NCBI GenBank assembly: GCA_964016985.1
Contig: OZ024824.1
Span: 43,554,660 to 43,618,659 of the forward strand
From: Anodontia alba
Lineage: Eukaryota; Mollusca; Bivalvia; Lucinida; Lucinidae
Direction: 5' to 3'
DNA: 64,000 bases
In this document: positions 22,140-33,661 of the stretch, one piece after another
Layout: every line of letters starts with the position of its first letter
Position numbering within the stretch: the stretch's first letter is position 1
The notes under the pieces: generated by a model
Seen by the model: the letters and a program-made list of their open reading frames with translations, nothing else
The model's database searches: none
Told to the model about the DNA's origin: nothing
Position numbers and translations under genes: made by a program

Positions 22140-23245
22140 ACTTCTCTTGATTGTAAGCCAAATGGTTTCGATGATGTTAAGATCGGGAGACCGCGCCGGC
22201 CACGTCGTTGTGTTTTTTTCATTATTTGTCATGAAAGCCGTCACAGAATTTGCACGATGAACTGGGGCATTGTCATCCATATACACGTAGGGTTTGTCAG
22301 TGCAGTGCTGAGCAATTACAGGCTACAGGCTGTTATCAACTATGTCAATATACTTGGCAGCATTTATAATACCTTCAACATCAGTTAAAGTCCCCATACT
22401 ATCATAGCACACACATCCCCAGATCATCAAACTAAGCCGCCGCCTCGGAGCTAGGCACACAAGATGGGGTTGGTCCTTTTCATAATATTTTCTCTCTATG
22501 TAGATTCCGTTATTTTCACCAATTACAATCTGGGCCCGGTTGTTCAAAGCGTCATTAGCTTAACGACGTCGTTAAGGGTCATTTCGTTAACTGTTTTAGC
22601 TGATCCAATACACAATATTCTGATATTTTTTGCTAAAAAAATGTGAGTAGCTTTTGCACTGCAAAAGCTACTCACATTTTTTCAGCAAAAAATTTCAGAA
22701 TATTTGCGTATCACGATGTACATTTTAACGAATCGTTAACTAACGACGTCGTTAGCTTTGAACAACTGGGCCCTGACTTTCATCGCTAAATATCCATTTC
22801 TTCCACTGCCCTTCACAAGTCCAATTCCTTCTTTCCTTAAACCACTTTACTCTGTTTTTCTTATTCACCTCCCTGACTACCACCTTCTTCTTTGCAGCCC
22901 TTCGTTTGTAGCCAAGGGAACGAATTTTTCTTTCAATGGTCTTTTGACAGAAAGTATGATCCTTACCCTCATTCACGAAATTGGTAATATCAGACGAAGT
23001 TTGACGGCGACCTTGTTTCAGTACAGTTTGGTTTCATCCCGAAATGTAAACAATCTCCGCCTACCCCTCCCACTCCTGTTTTCTAGGCTTCCACTTTCTT
23101 CAAATTTTTTATAATACTAGCTATTATAGTCCTAGGTATTCCCAATAATTTGGATAATTCTGAATTATTTCTGTTTACCCTGTGACTTTCTATAATCAAT
23201 TGTCGCACCTCATTACTCAGTTCTGACCTTCTTTTACCCATGTGT
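22140..23245 (-). pseudogene. Tc1-type DD34E transposase, interrupted
   Basis: Starting near 23,240 on the minus strand: GKRRSELSNEVRQLI and a helix-turn-helix with LSKLLGIPRT, then TFCQKTIERKIRSLGYKRRA, then WKKWIFSDES with the first catalytic Asp. After the inserted MITE, the frame resumes as QIVIGENNGIY and LMIWGCVCY, then YMDDNAPVHRANSV with the second Asp and WPARSPDLNIIETIW with Glu, 34 residues apart, so DD34E. Stops and frame changes occur in the N-terminal half. A Tc1 transposase cuts at TA dinucleotides. Without the MITE the core would be nearly readable, so loss of activity may be fairly recent. Confidence 0.88.
22532..22773. mobile_element. MITE nested in the Tc1 transposase
   Basis: 242 bp with ends gggcccggttgttcaaagc and gctttgaacaactgggccc. 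Next inside are gacgtcgttaa and ttaacgacgtcgt-type palindromes. The centre is a hairpin (aatgtgagtagcttttgc / gcaaaagctactcacatt). It splits the codons between SDES and QIVIG. Confidence 0.9.
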
Positions 23246-23580
23246 TTTGACAGCTATTTACTTTCTCTTTGCAGACGACACAAAACTTGACCTCTGACGT
23301 CATCAGAACATATCATGCTATGCACTGATGACCAATTCTTGAAATCCTAATTGATCTATTTTAGCGCCCCAGCCACAAATATACACACAATACACAAATG
23401 TAAATCAGCTGATTGTTGACTGACGAACAATTATGTCCTTTGTACTTTGAATGTACAAGTACCCCAATCCTTCCTACCAAGTTTCAAGTTAATTGGCCTT
23501 TTGTTTAAAAGGAAGCACAAAATAGATTTTCAAGATGGCGACCATCTTGGATTTCTGATCGGAACAATTTTAGCTATTTT

Positions 23581-24480
23581 AGCTCACCTGAGCACGAAGC
23601 ACTCCAGGTGAAGTATTGTGATCGGTCTTTGTCCGTCGTCCGTCCGTACGTCGTCAACTTTTGCTTTAAACAACTTCTTCTCCAAAACTGCTGGACGGAT
23701 TTTAGAATAATTTAACAGAAATGTTTCTTGGATAACCCTCTGCCAAAATTGCTTAAACCGTTCCGGTCCATTGCACATCTAGGTCACAGGAGCTAAAAAT
23801 AGATTTTTTAACTGAAAACTTAAAAAACTTTCTTGTCTGAAACCAAAAGGCCTACGTCTTTGATATTTGGTATGACGATTCATCTAGTAGACCTCTACCA
23901 AAGTTCAAATTATAGCCCTGGGGTCAAAAATGGCCCCGCACCGGGGGTCTCTTATTTTACATAGACCCATATAGGGAAAAACTTTAAAAATCTTCTTGTC
24001 TGAAAGCAGAAGGCTTAGGCCTTTGATATTTGATACATAGCTTCACCTAGTGGACCTCTACCAAGATTGTTCAAATTTTTGCCCTGGGGCTAAAAATGGC
24101 CCCGCCCTTGAGTTGACATGTTTTTGCATAGACTTATATAGAGAAAACCTTTAAAACTCTTCTTATCTGAAACCAGACGGCCCGGGTCTTTGATATTTGG
24201 TACACAGCTTCACTTAGTAGACCTCTGCCAAGATTGTTCAGATTATAGCCCCGGGGCCAAAAATGGCCGCACCCCGCGGCCGATATATTTTACATACACT
24301 TATATGGGAAAAAACTTTAAAGAATCATCTTGTCTGAAAATGCAAGACTAAGCCTTTGATATTTGGTATGTAACATTGCCTAGAGGTCCTTTGACATGAG
24401 TTTTCAAATTATGCCCCTGGGATGAAAAGAGGCACCACCCACAGGGGGTGGGGGATGGGTGGTCACTTGTATTACATAGA
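23581..24480. repeat. Tandem array, about 165-bp unit
   Basis: Opens with agctcacctgagcacgaag, then repeats aaactttaaaaatcttcttg, tctgaaa.cagaaggc, ctttgatatttggta, ttcacctagtagacctctac and gccctgggg..aaaatggccc about four times. Confidence 0.88.
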
Positions 24481-24529
24481 GCAAAAAACCATTTGCAATG
24501 ATTAGGCCTAGGAATATCAAACTAATAGG

Positions 24530-25140
24530 GAGGATGGACCTGAAAAGTAGATGACCTTTAAGTCAAAGGTCAAAGTCACTGTGACCTGTAGTACCAGAAA
24601 AGCTTATAATACTGCAATGCTTATGGTTAGGACCGTAGAGATGTTGGTCCTCACCAGTAGATGATCCTGAGTGCAAATGTCAAGATCACCAGGACCTTTA
24701 GTACTGAAAAGCTTGATTTGGCAATGTTTCGGGATAGGGCCGTCAAACTTAGAAGGGATGTTGGTCCTCACCAGTAGATGACACCGAGTGCAAATGTCAT
24801 GGTCAAGGTCACCATGACCTTTAGTACTAAAAAGCTTGTCATTCGGCAGTGCTTCAGGCTAGATCATTTAAACTTAGCTGGGATGTTGGCCTTGACCAGT
24901 AGATGACCCTAATGGCAAAGGTCAAGGTCACAGTAACCTCTATTACAAACCAAGCTTATAACTCGGCAGTGCCACGGGCTAGGACCCTCAAACGTCGTAG
25001 GGATGTTTCTTCTGACCAGAAGATGACCCTGAGGGCAAAGGTTATGTGTCAAAGTCACCATGATCTTTAGAACCACATCTCTGTTTGCAAAATACTATGT
25101 ATAAAATGATTCAAGTGAGCGATATAGGGCCATCATAGCC
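24530..25140. repeat. Tandem array, about 118-bp unit
   Basis: Repeats of gaccagtagatgacc, caaaggtcaaggtcac, tgacctttagtact and aaagcttgt.attcggcagtg, about five units. With the 165-bp array it forms one block inserted in the older 150-bp array. Confidence 0.88.
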
Positions 25141-25381
25141 ATCTTGTTTATCTACATGTCATCCTGATGCTTCCTATCAAGTTTCAAGTCAACTGGCCTT
25201 TCGGTTCAGGAAAAGAAAAAATAGTTTTCAAGATAGCGGCCATAGCGGCCATCTTGGATTGGGATCGGAACGATTTTAGCTATTTTTGCTCTACAAGACA
25301 CCCTAACTTCCTACCAAGTTTCAAGTCAGGTGGCCTTTCGGTTCAGGAGAATAGCAATATTCACCAATATCAGTGTAATAA

Positions 25382-25390
<9 letters not shown>

Positions 25391-25479
<89 letters not shown>

Positions 25480-25489
25480 GTGTGTGTGT
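25391..25489. repeat. (TA)n(TG)n microsatellite
   Basis: About 11 ta units followed by about 30 tg units. FB-1 copy B starts directly at its right edge. Confidence 0.97.
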
Positions 25490-25767
25490 CATTACGAAAA
25501 CATGCCTATTCAAATATACTGAAAATTTCAACACCAAAAAATGAAAATTTTCAGATAAAAAATTCTGATATTTTTCAAGTTTCTACTCAAAACATAGATT
25601 GTGGGTACTCGTTAGAACCGCCTCATCAAGGCGGTTCTAACGAATACCCACAATGTATGTTTTGAGCAGAAATAAGAAAAATAATGTATACCCCAGTAAA
25701 CCCCAGTTTTACTATGTAAAAGTGGGGTTTAAGGGGGTCAAAATTATATAGGCATGTTTTCGTGATG
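25490..25767. mobile_element. Fold-back element FB-1, copy B
   Basis: Ends cattacgaaaacatgcctat and ataggcatgttttcgtgatg. Arm type 1 is left, type 2 right. The core palindrome centres on gcctcatcaaggcgg. Flanked on both sides by tg repeats (tgtgtgtgt before, tgtgtgtg after), suggesting insertion into a TG microsatellite. Confidence 0.88.
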
Positions 25768-26264
25768 TGTGTGTGACGCCATTTTCTGTTGTCTGTAGCC
25801 AAATAAGCATTGTAATTATCAAAAATTCAGAACCTGCACAAAAGTGCGATAAATTTTGGCTCCACCGCACTGCACATAGTCAGCGAAAGCAACGTCATGT
25901 AACGGTAACACACGAAGGTATCCGAGTTAACGTGAATGGTCAAGTTAGCGTACTGATATCGAATGAAACATGTATACGCTTACTTTGCGAATTTTATCGT
26001 ATATTTTGATCATTCAATATTTATAGCTATATAATAATTTGCAATATTGCCACATGTAATAAACTTTTCTACTTTAATCTGTTGTTGTTTATGAACGCAA
26101 TTTATTCGTCGACGGATATCCAAGATTGCTGGATTGCTGTATGCTACATAGCAAAGGGCGCTCATTCGTAGGGACCGACGTTGCTGTTGGATATCGTCTC
26201 TCAGTACATTGATGAATGAGTAATAGGTGGCGTAAGACGAGATATTTTAATGCCATCTATGCTG
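25768..26264. other. No gene seen
   Basis: A short frame of about 80 codons (25,767-26,009) has no recognisable domain. Confidence 0.45.
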
Positions 26265-26570
26265 GGTAAACATTTAGGCAGACAACACGTTGAAATTTGT
26301 GTTTTTGTTTTATTTTTCCCAGAAAATAGGCATTGACATTTCATACAATTTGCCTCAGTCTGTAGGCGGCACTTTACATGAAATTTCAAAGTCAGTTGTT
26401 GTTTTTTGTTTGTTTTTTTTTTTTTGTTTTTTTTTTTTTTTGTTTTTTTTTTGTTTTTTTTTTTTATTTTGTGTGTGTGTTTTTTTGTTGTTTTTTTTTT
26501 TTTTTGTTGTTGTTTTTTAGGAAAAGTAAGAAAAATGTCATGGATTTGTCTTCTGCTCAATTTGCACTGT
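26265..26570. mobile_element. FB-2, copy 2, with expanded T tract
   Basis: Tips gcagacaacacg and gatttgtcttctgct. The left arm tatttttcccagaaaatagg and the centre acatgaaatttcaaag are present; the right arm is interrupted by about 110 bases of T with single G and short ttg units, before ggaaaagtaag resumes. Confidence 0.7.
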
Positions 26571-27393
26571 GCATGGTAAAGATTAAAATCGTACCAAATA
26601 TAGTGTCATATGTATCAGGATAATATAGTATATCGATCAATTCATGACTTGGGAACCTGTGATAATACAAGTCTCGTGGGCCACTCCTGATAATATTATG
26701 ATTAACAGTTTAGTTAGTGTCACATTGTGGGCGTAGAGTCTAAAAATAAGAGACTAATTTAAAGGAATTTTATAGAAAAAAATCAACTGACAATTAAACT
26801 ACAATACTTCAGTTCCGTAGAAGGATTCTGTGAAAACTGGGCCAATGCTGTGCTGATGTAAGCGTGCCACCAATAGTAAATAGGTTTGTCTTGGCTCTAT
26901 GACATATTCCTCCCTAGACTATGATGCTTCTGCAACCAAACCTGTCCCAATCAATGTTGTATGCGCCAAACCATGACTCTACTGTCGGCAAACTGAAGGT
27001 TGGGGATCGTATGTGAATAAGACCTCGCTCCTCTTCCCTCTCATACATCGCTGATGTGCAGCGATCCAATTCATGAGATTTTGGCGATGGCGTCGATAAA
27101 GACATACCAAAGTCAGGTCTCAGGTCTCCTACTATGAAAACGTGCTGCATGTCGGCGATTGTGAACAGTCTGATTATGCTCGGGCTCCTAGCATTTCGAA
27201 GGTGGGCATAAATTGATTACTCCTCGATAACATCGTAAGGTAATGATTTTCTGCATGAGTGGATTTCCGTGAACAGCCAGAAAGTGGACGGTATTTGATG
27301 ATTTCTGTCTGACGGTACTTGCTTTTTAGGCGAGCGGTAGTCCTCGCGAATACAGCAACAATGATAGTTTGTCGATCCACACAGTCAAGTTAA
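26571..27393. other. No gene seen
   Basis: Two short frames on the minus strand (27,150-26,914 and 27,380-27,174) have ordinary composition but no domain I recognise. Confidence 0.4.
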
Positions 27394-27529
27394 GGCCCTA
27401 AAGTTATAAAGCTTTTTTCATGCTTAACTCAGCTGAGCATGAACTTAAGTCTGCTAATCATTTATATAAATATCAATAAGCCAACATTTGAGATTTATTA
27501 GCAGGACAAATTTCAAGGGATGTAACCTA
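27394..27529. mobile_element. MITE FB-3, partial copy
   Basis: Starts ggccctaaagttataaagct then tttttcatgcttaactcagc, and shares tctgctaat and tttattagcaggacaaattt with the fuller copies at 32,981-33,212 and 47,129-47,345. Confidence 0.65.
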
Positions 27530-27540
27530 CGTCATATTAA

Positions 27541-27819
27541 CATCACGAAAACACGCCTATATAATTTTGACCCCCTTTAACCCCTCTTTTATATAGAAAA
27601 ACTGGGGTTTACAGGTGTATACATTATTGTTCTTATTTCTGCTCAAAAACATAGATTGTGGCTACTCGTTAGAACCGCCTCGCCGAGGCGGTTCTAACGA
27701 GTACCCACAATCTATTTTTTTAGCAGAAATATGCAAAATATTAGGCTTTTTTATCTGAAAATTTTCATTTTTTGGTGGTAAAATTTTCTGTATATTTGAA
27801 TAGGCATGTTTTCGTAATG
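27541..27819. mobile_element. Fold-back element FB-1, copy C
   Basis: Ends catcacgaaaacacgcctat and ataggcatgttttcgtaatg. Arm type 2 left, type 1 right. Core palindrome gaaccgcctcgccgaggcgg with perfect centre. Confidence 0.9.
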
Positions 27820-28203
27820 AACAGTGAAAAAGACTATTAATTGTTGCAAAAAAGTCCCATTCAAATCGGTAAGTTGTTGTTCTGACAAAAACCAGGATAG
27901 GCTCAGCATATGTAGCAAGAAACAAGGCATTTATATTGGCAAACTTGATGAATGAGCGTATTGTCATTGTTGAGAACACTCGCGCACAATTTCTTATAAG
28001 ATTATAAAAATATTGTGCTTGAGTATTCTCAACGATAATACGGTGGTTCATCAACCTGCAAATATAAGTACTTTCATCCTTGGTTCATACGCTGAGCTTA
28101 TACTTGTATTCACCAAAACAACAAAACTAATAATAATAAACACTATTTGTGTTGAAGGGGTCTTTTTTGCAAATATCTGTAGTCCTTTTCACTGTTTTAA
28201 ATG
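27820..28203. repeat. Diverged long inverted repeat
   Basis: The left half (aacagtgaaaaagactat, ttgcaaaaaagtccca, gctcagcatatg, gttgagaacactc) is mirrored by the right half (gagtattctcaac, catacgctgagc, ggtcttttttgcaaa, agtccttttcactgtt). Arms are about 190 bp and clearly diverged. It abuts FB-1 copy C. Confidence 0.75.
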
Positions 28204-28503
28204 ACGTATGTTCCCCACCTCGAATTTCATGCACAGCTGAGGTTAGCTGAAAAACTAATTTTATAACTTTGGCGCCTTGTCTTACACTCAGCAGGTGATC
28301 GAACTCAGACAATTATTATGCAGATTATTATGAAGATCTATGTCCGATCGCACGGCATTGCATTTGATATTTGCACTGTGTACATCAGAATAGTCTGATT
28401 CGATTGAACGGATGAATGTTGGGTATTTTATGAATTTGTCAGTTAATGAGATAGATTATTCAATTACGGAATTACGGACAGGAAAACTGCAGGGATCGGG
28501 ACT

Positions 28504-28783
28504 CAATTACGAAAACAGCCTATTTAAATATATAGAAAATTTCACCTTCAAAATTTGAAAATTTTCATGTAGGAAAACTCTGATATTTTTCATATTTCTG
28601 CTCAAAATATAGATTGCGGGTACGCGTTAGAACCGCCTCGGCGGAGCGGTTCTAACGAGTACCCACAATCTATGTTTTTGAGCAGAAATAAGAAAAATAA
28701 TGTATACCCCTGTAAACCCCAGTTTTACTATAAAAAAGTGGGGTTTAAGGTGGTCAAAATTATATAGGCATGTTTTCGTGATG
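28504..28783. mobile_element. Fold-back element FB-1, copy D
   Basis: Arm type 1 left, type 2 right. Core gaaccgcctcggcggagcgg has one imperfect centre base pair. Right end ataggcatgttttcgtgatg. Confidence 0.88.
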
Positions 28784-29119
28784 CGAAGTTACAAAAGTGA
28801 AATTCTGAGGCCCACAGAGTTAAACATATGGCATAAGCTGGTGTGTTTGTGGCAGTATTCAAAACTAAAAATGCCATCTGTATACGAATATATATCTTAA
28901 ATAGCCTGTCAATTTTCTTAGAGTAAGAAGGAATATGCGAGGGAAAAGAGCTGGAATCTGTTTTTATATCGTATATGAAAATGTATTATGATTTTTTTAG
29001 GACAGCACTAATTTGGAATATATGCTCAAAACAAGTACCATATGTTTTCTGCATGAAAAAGATGTCTCCTCTCCTTTTCGAGTACTGATTTGTACAGTTA
29101 ATTAGATTATAAATACACA

Positions 29120-29760
29120 AGAGTGACAGAAATCGCTATTTACAATGTTGAAAGGACCGTTACTATTTACAACTTTCAAAGGGCCTAATAGGTTTGCAGG
29201 ATATAGGGCGGACACAAGTATTTGACCGAAATCACTATTTACACTGTTCAAAAAGCAGTAACTGCAAAAATACGTAAACAAGAGTTAATGTTCTTGTGTT
29301 TTACATGTCGTCTTATAGTGGTTAGCATTTCTGTGAAGTTTGATGAAAATATCTTGCCCCGTTTTCAAATAAACAAGCGGACAGAAGTATATGACCGAAT
29401 TCACAATTAACACTCTCCAAATGACCAAAACTTTAAAAGTAGGTAAACCCAGTTAAGGTTCTTATTTTCTGCACGTAGTCTTATGATGCTTAACACTTCT
29501 GTAAGGTTTTTTGAAAATATAAAATATCTCAGTCGGTTTTCAAGTGACAGATCGGACATAGATATGTGACCAAAATCACTATTTACCACGTTCAAAGGGC
29601 CGTCACTCCAAACGTGGGTAAACCACAGTTATGGTTCTTGTAATTTTCATGTTGTATTATGAAGGTTAACATTTCTGTAAAGCTTCGTGAAAACATCTCA
29701 AAAAGTTTTTGGCCTGTGTTTGAGTTGACTCGAAGGCCAAAGTAGTCATACAAAAAGTTC
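29120..29760. repeat. Tandem repeat, about 180-bp unit
   Basis: Words such as gaccgaaatcactatttaca, gttcaaagggcc, aaacgtgggtaaaccacagt and aacatttctgtaaag recur about every 180 bp, roughly three to four times. The same family is at 31,820-32,105. Confidence 0.8.
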
Positions 29761-30159
29761 AACCCCTGTCAAAGCATTTACGGAAAATCGACTAAAAGTG
29801 CAAAGTACCGCTTGCCATTCACTATGCTGAAAAAAAGACCCGTTGAAATAAAAAAAATACATGTATATTTGGGTTTGAATAGAATAATTAGGTTTAAAGT
29901 TACAACAACATTTGATAGGTGTGTGATGTTAATCGTACGAAACTGTTTGACTAAGAATTTTGAGCCCTGATGAGGTTATTCATAGCTGCAAGCACTGAAA
30001 CGAAACACGATTATTTACTGAGATAGCGGTCTAGATAGCCGACAGTAGAACTAAAGTACAAGTATCTGCGTATCTGAAAAGAGACAACCAATTTTGATAA
30101 AACCGTATTGTGCCTCAAATCTTTTGATGACTTTCGGGATTAGACCCTTTTTGTCGCAC

Positions 30160-31300
30160 CTGCTTTAGCATGGGCGACTTAGGCGTGCAAGTTTCCGTCC
30201 GTCCGTTCGTTCGTCTTTCTGCCAACATTTACCCTGGGTGTCTTGTGAGCGTAAATCCTCTTACAGCTTTGCACCGATCAGTTTGAAACTGTGCATATGT
30301 TTTCTTCACTTCCTGGTATGAAGATGTGCATGTGGTTTGGATATAATTGTTAAATTATTTTTTGTCACTTTTTCCACATTGTGAACTTAGCCATTTTTTT
30401 ACCTCACTATATAGACAGTGGGTACCTATTGTGAGCGCAACTCCTCTTACAGTTTTATACTGATTGTTTTGAATCTTTGCATGTGTTTTCTTCATGGTAT
30501 GAGGATGTGCATGTGGTTTGGGTATAACTGTTAGATCATTTTTGTTACTTTTTTTGATTTGTAAACTTAGTAATTTTTCACCCTTTATATATAAACAGTT
30601 GGTACCTCTTATGAGCGCAACTCCTCTTACAGTTTTACACGGATTATTACGAAACTTTGCATGCATTTTCTTCATGGTATGAGGATGTGCATGTGATTTG
30701 GATGTAATTGTTAGATTATTTTTTTCACTTTTTCCACATTGTGAACTTAGTCATTTTTCACCCTCGATATATAGACAGTGGGTACCTCGTGAGCACAACT
30801 CCTCTTACAATTTTAAACTAATCTTTTTGGAACTTTGCACATGTTTTCTCCATAGTCTTTAGATGTACATGTGCTTTTCATCCTTGGCATATCTTTTGTC
30901 ACTTATATGTTCTTTTTGAACTTTGTCATTTACTGACCTCAGATGTATAGACAGTGGGTACCATGTGATTGCAACTTCTCATACAATTTTATACCGGTCT
31001 AGCTGAAACTTTGCACATGTTTTCTCCCGGGTCTGCAGAAGTGCACGTAGTTTGGATATGATTTTTAAATTTATTTTTGTCACTTTGTCTACTTTAACTT
31101 TGTCACTTTCTTAACCTCAGATTTTTTTCCAAATTGTGAACTGTCATTTTTCACCCTCAATATACAGACAGTGGGTACCTCGTGAGCACAACTCGTCATA
31201 CAATTTTATACCAATCTTTTTGAAACTTTGCACGTGTTTTTTCCATAGTCAGAAGATGTGCATCTGCTTTTCATATAATCCTTGTCTTAATGTTTGTCAC
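30160..31300. repeat. Tandem repeat, about 180-bp unit, six copies
   Basis: Starts with gcacctgctttagcatgggc then gacttaggcgtgcaag. Units carry gacagtgggtacct, gagcgcaactcctcttacag, gaaactttgcacatgttttc and gatgtgcatgtg at about 30,236, 30,421, 30,601, 30,780, 30,956 and 31,174. Confidence 0.88.
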
Positions 31301-31484
31301 TTTTCCTACTAAGCACTGCTTCCTACTAAGCACTGCTAAGAATGAAATAAACTTATTTAATAACCATGTTCTGAATGTGGCTCCTGTGACTTTTGCCCCA
31401 GCATTTGCGACGCCGCTTTCCGCGGAATTCTGGTTTCAGACATGCATAAATCGGGTTTGTCTTTTACATTACCATTCTCTGGGA

Positions 31485-31595
31485 ATATTCAGCAGAAGAT
31501 AAATTGATAATTTCCTTATTTTTTCCAGAAAAGCTCAGGAAAAAATAAAAGAAAAAATATTTCAAAATGTCGTCTGCTGATATTTTCATCCCGAG
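31485..31595. mobile_element. FB-2, copy 3 (short)
   Basis: Tips tattcagcagaagat and tgtcgtctgctgata. Arms attttttccagaaaagc and gctcaggaaaaaat are short; the inner part is deleted. Confidence 0.7.
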
Positions 31596-31819
31596 TGCCA
31601 AGGGTTAATTTAATAACATTTTGTTTGATGTCTGGGCTATAATTACCTGTCATCTCGACAGATGAGTATATTTTGACTGGAAAATTATCTCATCTAGAGT
31701 TATGGTAATAATAACTAACTATAAACTTTAAAAAATACTTATGAAAACCTGTTGACCATAGAAAACCATTCGAATGCCCAGGCCTCCAGCCCGTGCAGCG
31801 CTTTGGTTAAGTTACGGAG

Positions 31820-32105
31820 CAGAAACGATTTAATGACCAAAATCACTATTCATAACTCCAAAAATGGGTAAACCACAGTTATGGTTATTGTGTTCTGCAC
31901 ATCGTATTAAAGTGCAAAATTCTGTAAACATTCGTGGAAATATCTCGAACGCTTTTAAAGTTATGACACGATTTTATTACCAAAATCACTATTAACAATG
32001 TTCAAAGGGCCATAGCACCAAACGTAGGTAAACCATTGTTCTGGTTCTTGTGTCCTGCACGTCTTTTCATAGTGGTAAACATTTCTTTGAAGTGAAAATA
32101 TCAAA
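31820..32105. repeat. Copy of the 29.1-kb tandem family
   Basis: Contains accaaaatcactatt twice, ggtaaaccacagttatgg and gttcaaagggccatag. About one and a half units. Confidence 0.7.
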
Positions 32106-32106
32106 C

Positions 32107-32689
32107 CATTAGGAAAACAAGCCTATTCAAATATACTGAAAATTTCACCACCAAAAAATGAAAATTTTCAGATAAAAACTTCTGATATTTTTTCATATTT
32201 CTGCTCAAAACATAGATTGTGCATATTCATTAGAACTGCCTCACTGAGGTGGTTCTAACGAGTTTGTTTGTGTTGAGGTTTTACGGCCTAATCAACCCAA
32301 TGGGGTCATGTCGAGCGCGGTCAGTTTACCTAACTACACGTTTACTGGACAGGCTTAGTCCTCTAAGCGGTTAACCAGTATTGTGCACACTCTTTCGCCA
32401 GAAACTGACAACTGCCCTTCTTGAATCAGCGGAAGGGAAAGAATGACCGTAGAAAATATTTCATGATCACGAAAGAATGATGCCGATCTCGGCGGGGGTT
32501 GAACCCGCGACCTCCTGGTCTCCAGTCGGACGGCGCATCCAACCGAGGCCGGCGGTTCTAACAAGTACCCACAATCTATGTTTTTGAGCAGAAATAAGAA
32601 AAATAATGTATACCCATGTGAACCCCAGTCTTACTATATAAAAAAGGGGTTTACGGGGATCAACATTATATAGGCATGTTTTCCTGATG
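32107..32689. mobile_element. Fold-back element FB-1, copy E, split by a SINE
   Basis: Arm type 1 left, type 2 right, with ends cattaggaaaacaagcctat and ataggcatgttttcctgatg. The hairpin core is interrupted just past its centre by SINE copy 2. Confidence 0.9.
32264..32553 (-). mobile_element. tRNA-derived SINE, copy 2, nested in FB-1 E
   Basis: Nearly full-length and close to copy 1. Target duplication of 13 bases with one mismatch: ggttctaacgagt at 32,251-32,263 and ggttctaacaagt at 32,554-32,566, both from the FB-1 hairpin arm. Confidence 0.9.
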
Positions 32690-32736
32690 CGGTTTTTATG
32701 TTATGGGGCGGACACAGTTTTGTGGCAGACAGAAGG

Positions 32737-32765
32737 ACAGACGGACGGACGGACGGACGGACGGA
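32737..32765. repeat. (GGAC)n short repeat
   Basis: About six ggac units inside a longer purine-rich stretch with acagacgg words. Confidence 0.9.
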
Positions 32766-32980
32766 CAAGCTAACAGACAGACGGACAGAAGTCCATGGCA
32801 AAAGCAATACGTCTTCCGACACAGAAGGGGAGGAGACATAACAATGGCTTAGACAAGTTTTTCTTTATTTTCGTCGACAGGAACTACTTCAGTTACACAC
32901 AAAGCTACGTATAGAGAGACACAATTATATCATGAAAATAAAAACTTTGTGCATTGTACCAACAGGGCAGAACGAAATCA

Positions 32981-33212
32981 GGCCCCGAAGTTATAAAGCT
33001 TTTTTCATGCTCACCTCAGCTGAGCATTCAATTAGTCCTGCTAATAAATCTCAAATTACTAGCAATTGCAAATTCTTTCTTGCTTAACATAGCTGAGCAT
33101 GTAATTTTCACTGCTAATAAATACTTTGGTTGGCATTTTCATATTTATTAGCAGAGAAAATTTCATAGCTCGCCTGAATTGAGCATGAAAAAAGTTTTAT
33201 AACCTCGGTGCC
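32981..33212. mobile_element. MITE FB-3, best copy
   Basis: Ends ggccccgaagttataaagct and agttttataacctcggtgcc. The second layer is catgctcacctcagctgagc against gagctcgcc..attgagcatg-like sequence. Inner words ctgctaataaat and atttattagcag pair. Confidence 0.8.
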
Positions 33213-33383
33213 TGAACATTGTTTTCTGTTTTGCATATGTCTGTTTACCGGATGCTGTACATGTCACGTGTACAGAGACTTAGCGCATGTATAATAGGGC
33301 AGATCTAGGGGCAGGTCTAGATCAACATCCCACCAGGGCATTGTTTTTTACCTGCTAGAAACCTGGATAATGTAAATAATTTC

Positions 33384-33661
33384 TATCACGAAAACATGCC
33401 TATATAATATTGACCCCCCTTAAACTCCACTCTTATATAGTAAAACTGGGGTTTACAGGGCTATACATTATTTTTCTTATTTGTGGCCAAAAACAGATTG
33501 TGGGTACTCGTTAGAACCGCCTCGCCGAGGCGATTCTAACGAGTACCCACAATCTATGTTTGGAGCAGAAATATGAGAAATATCAGAATTTTTTATCTGA
33601 AAATTTTACTTTTTTGGTTGCAAAATTTTCAATATATTTGAATAGGCGTGTTTTCGTAATG
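33384..33661. mobile_element. Fold-back element FB-1, copy F
   Basis: Arm type 2 left, type 1 right. Core gaaccgcctcgccgaggcga with one mismatch. Right end aataggcgtgttttcgtaatg. Confidence 0.9.

Larger units (their letters stand above)
21886..23446 (-). mobile_element. Tc1-like transposon inserted in the tandem array
   Basis: Matching ends caaaggacataattgttcgt (left, from about 21,893) and its inverse (right, to about 23,442) bound a 1.56-kb element. The array sequence on both sides belongs to the same repeat family. The element itself carries a MITE at 22,532-22,773. Confidence 0.87.

Noticed and set aside
25167..25665. Open frames with VCVCVC or IYIYIY runs
   Set aside because: They are translations of the (TA)n(TG)n microsatellite.
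26201..26560. Lysine-rich and phenylalanine-rich open frames
   Set aside because: They are translations of a T tract.
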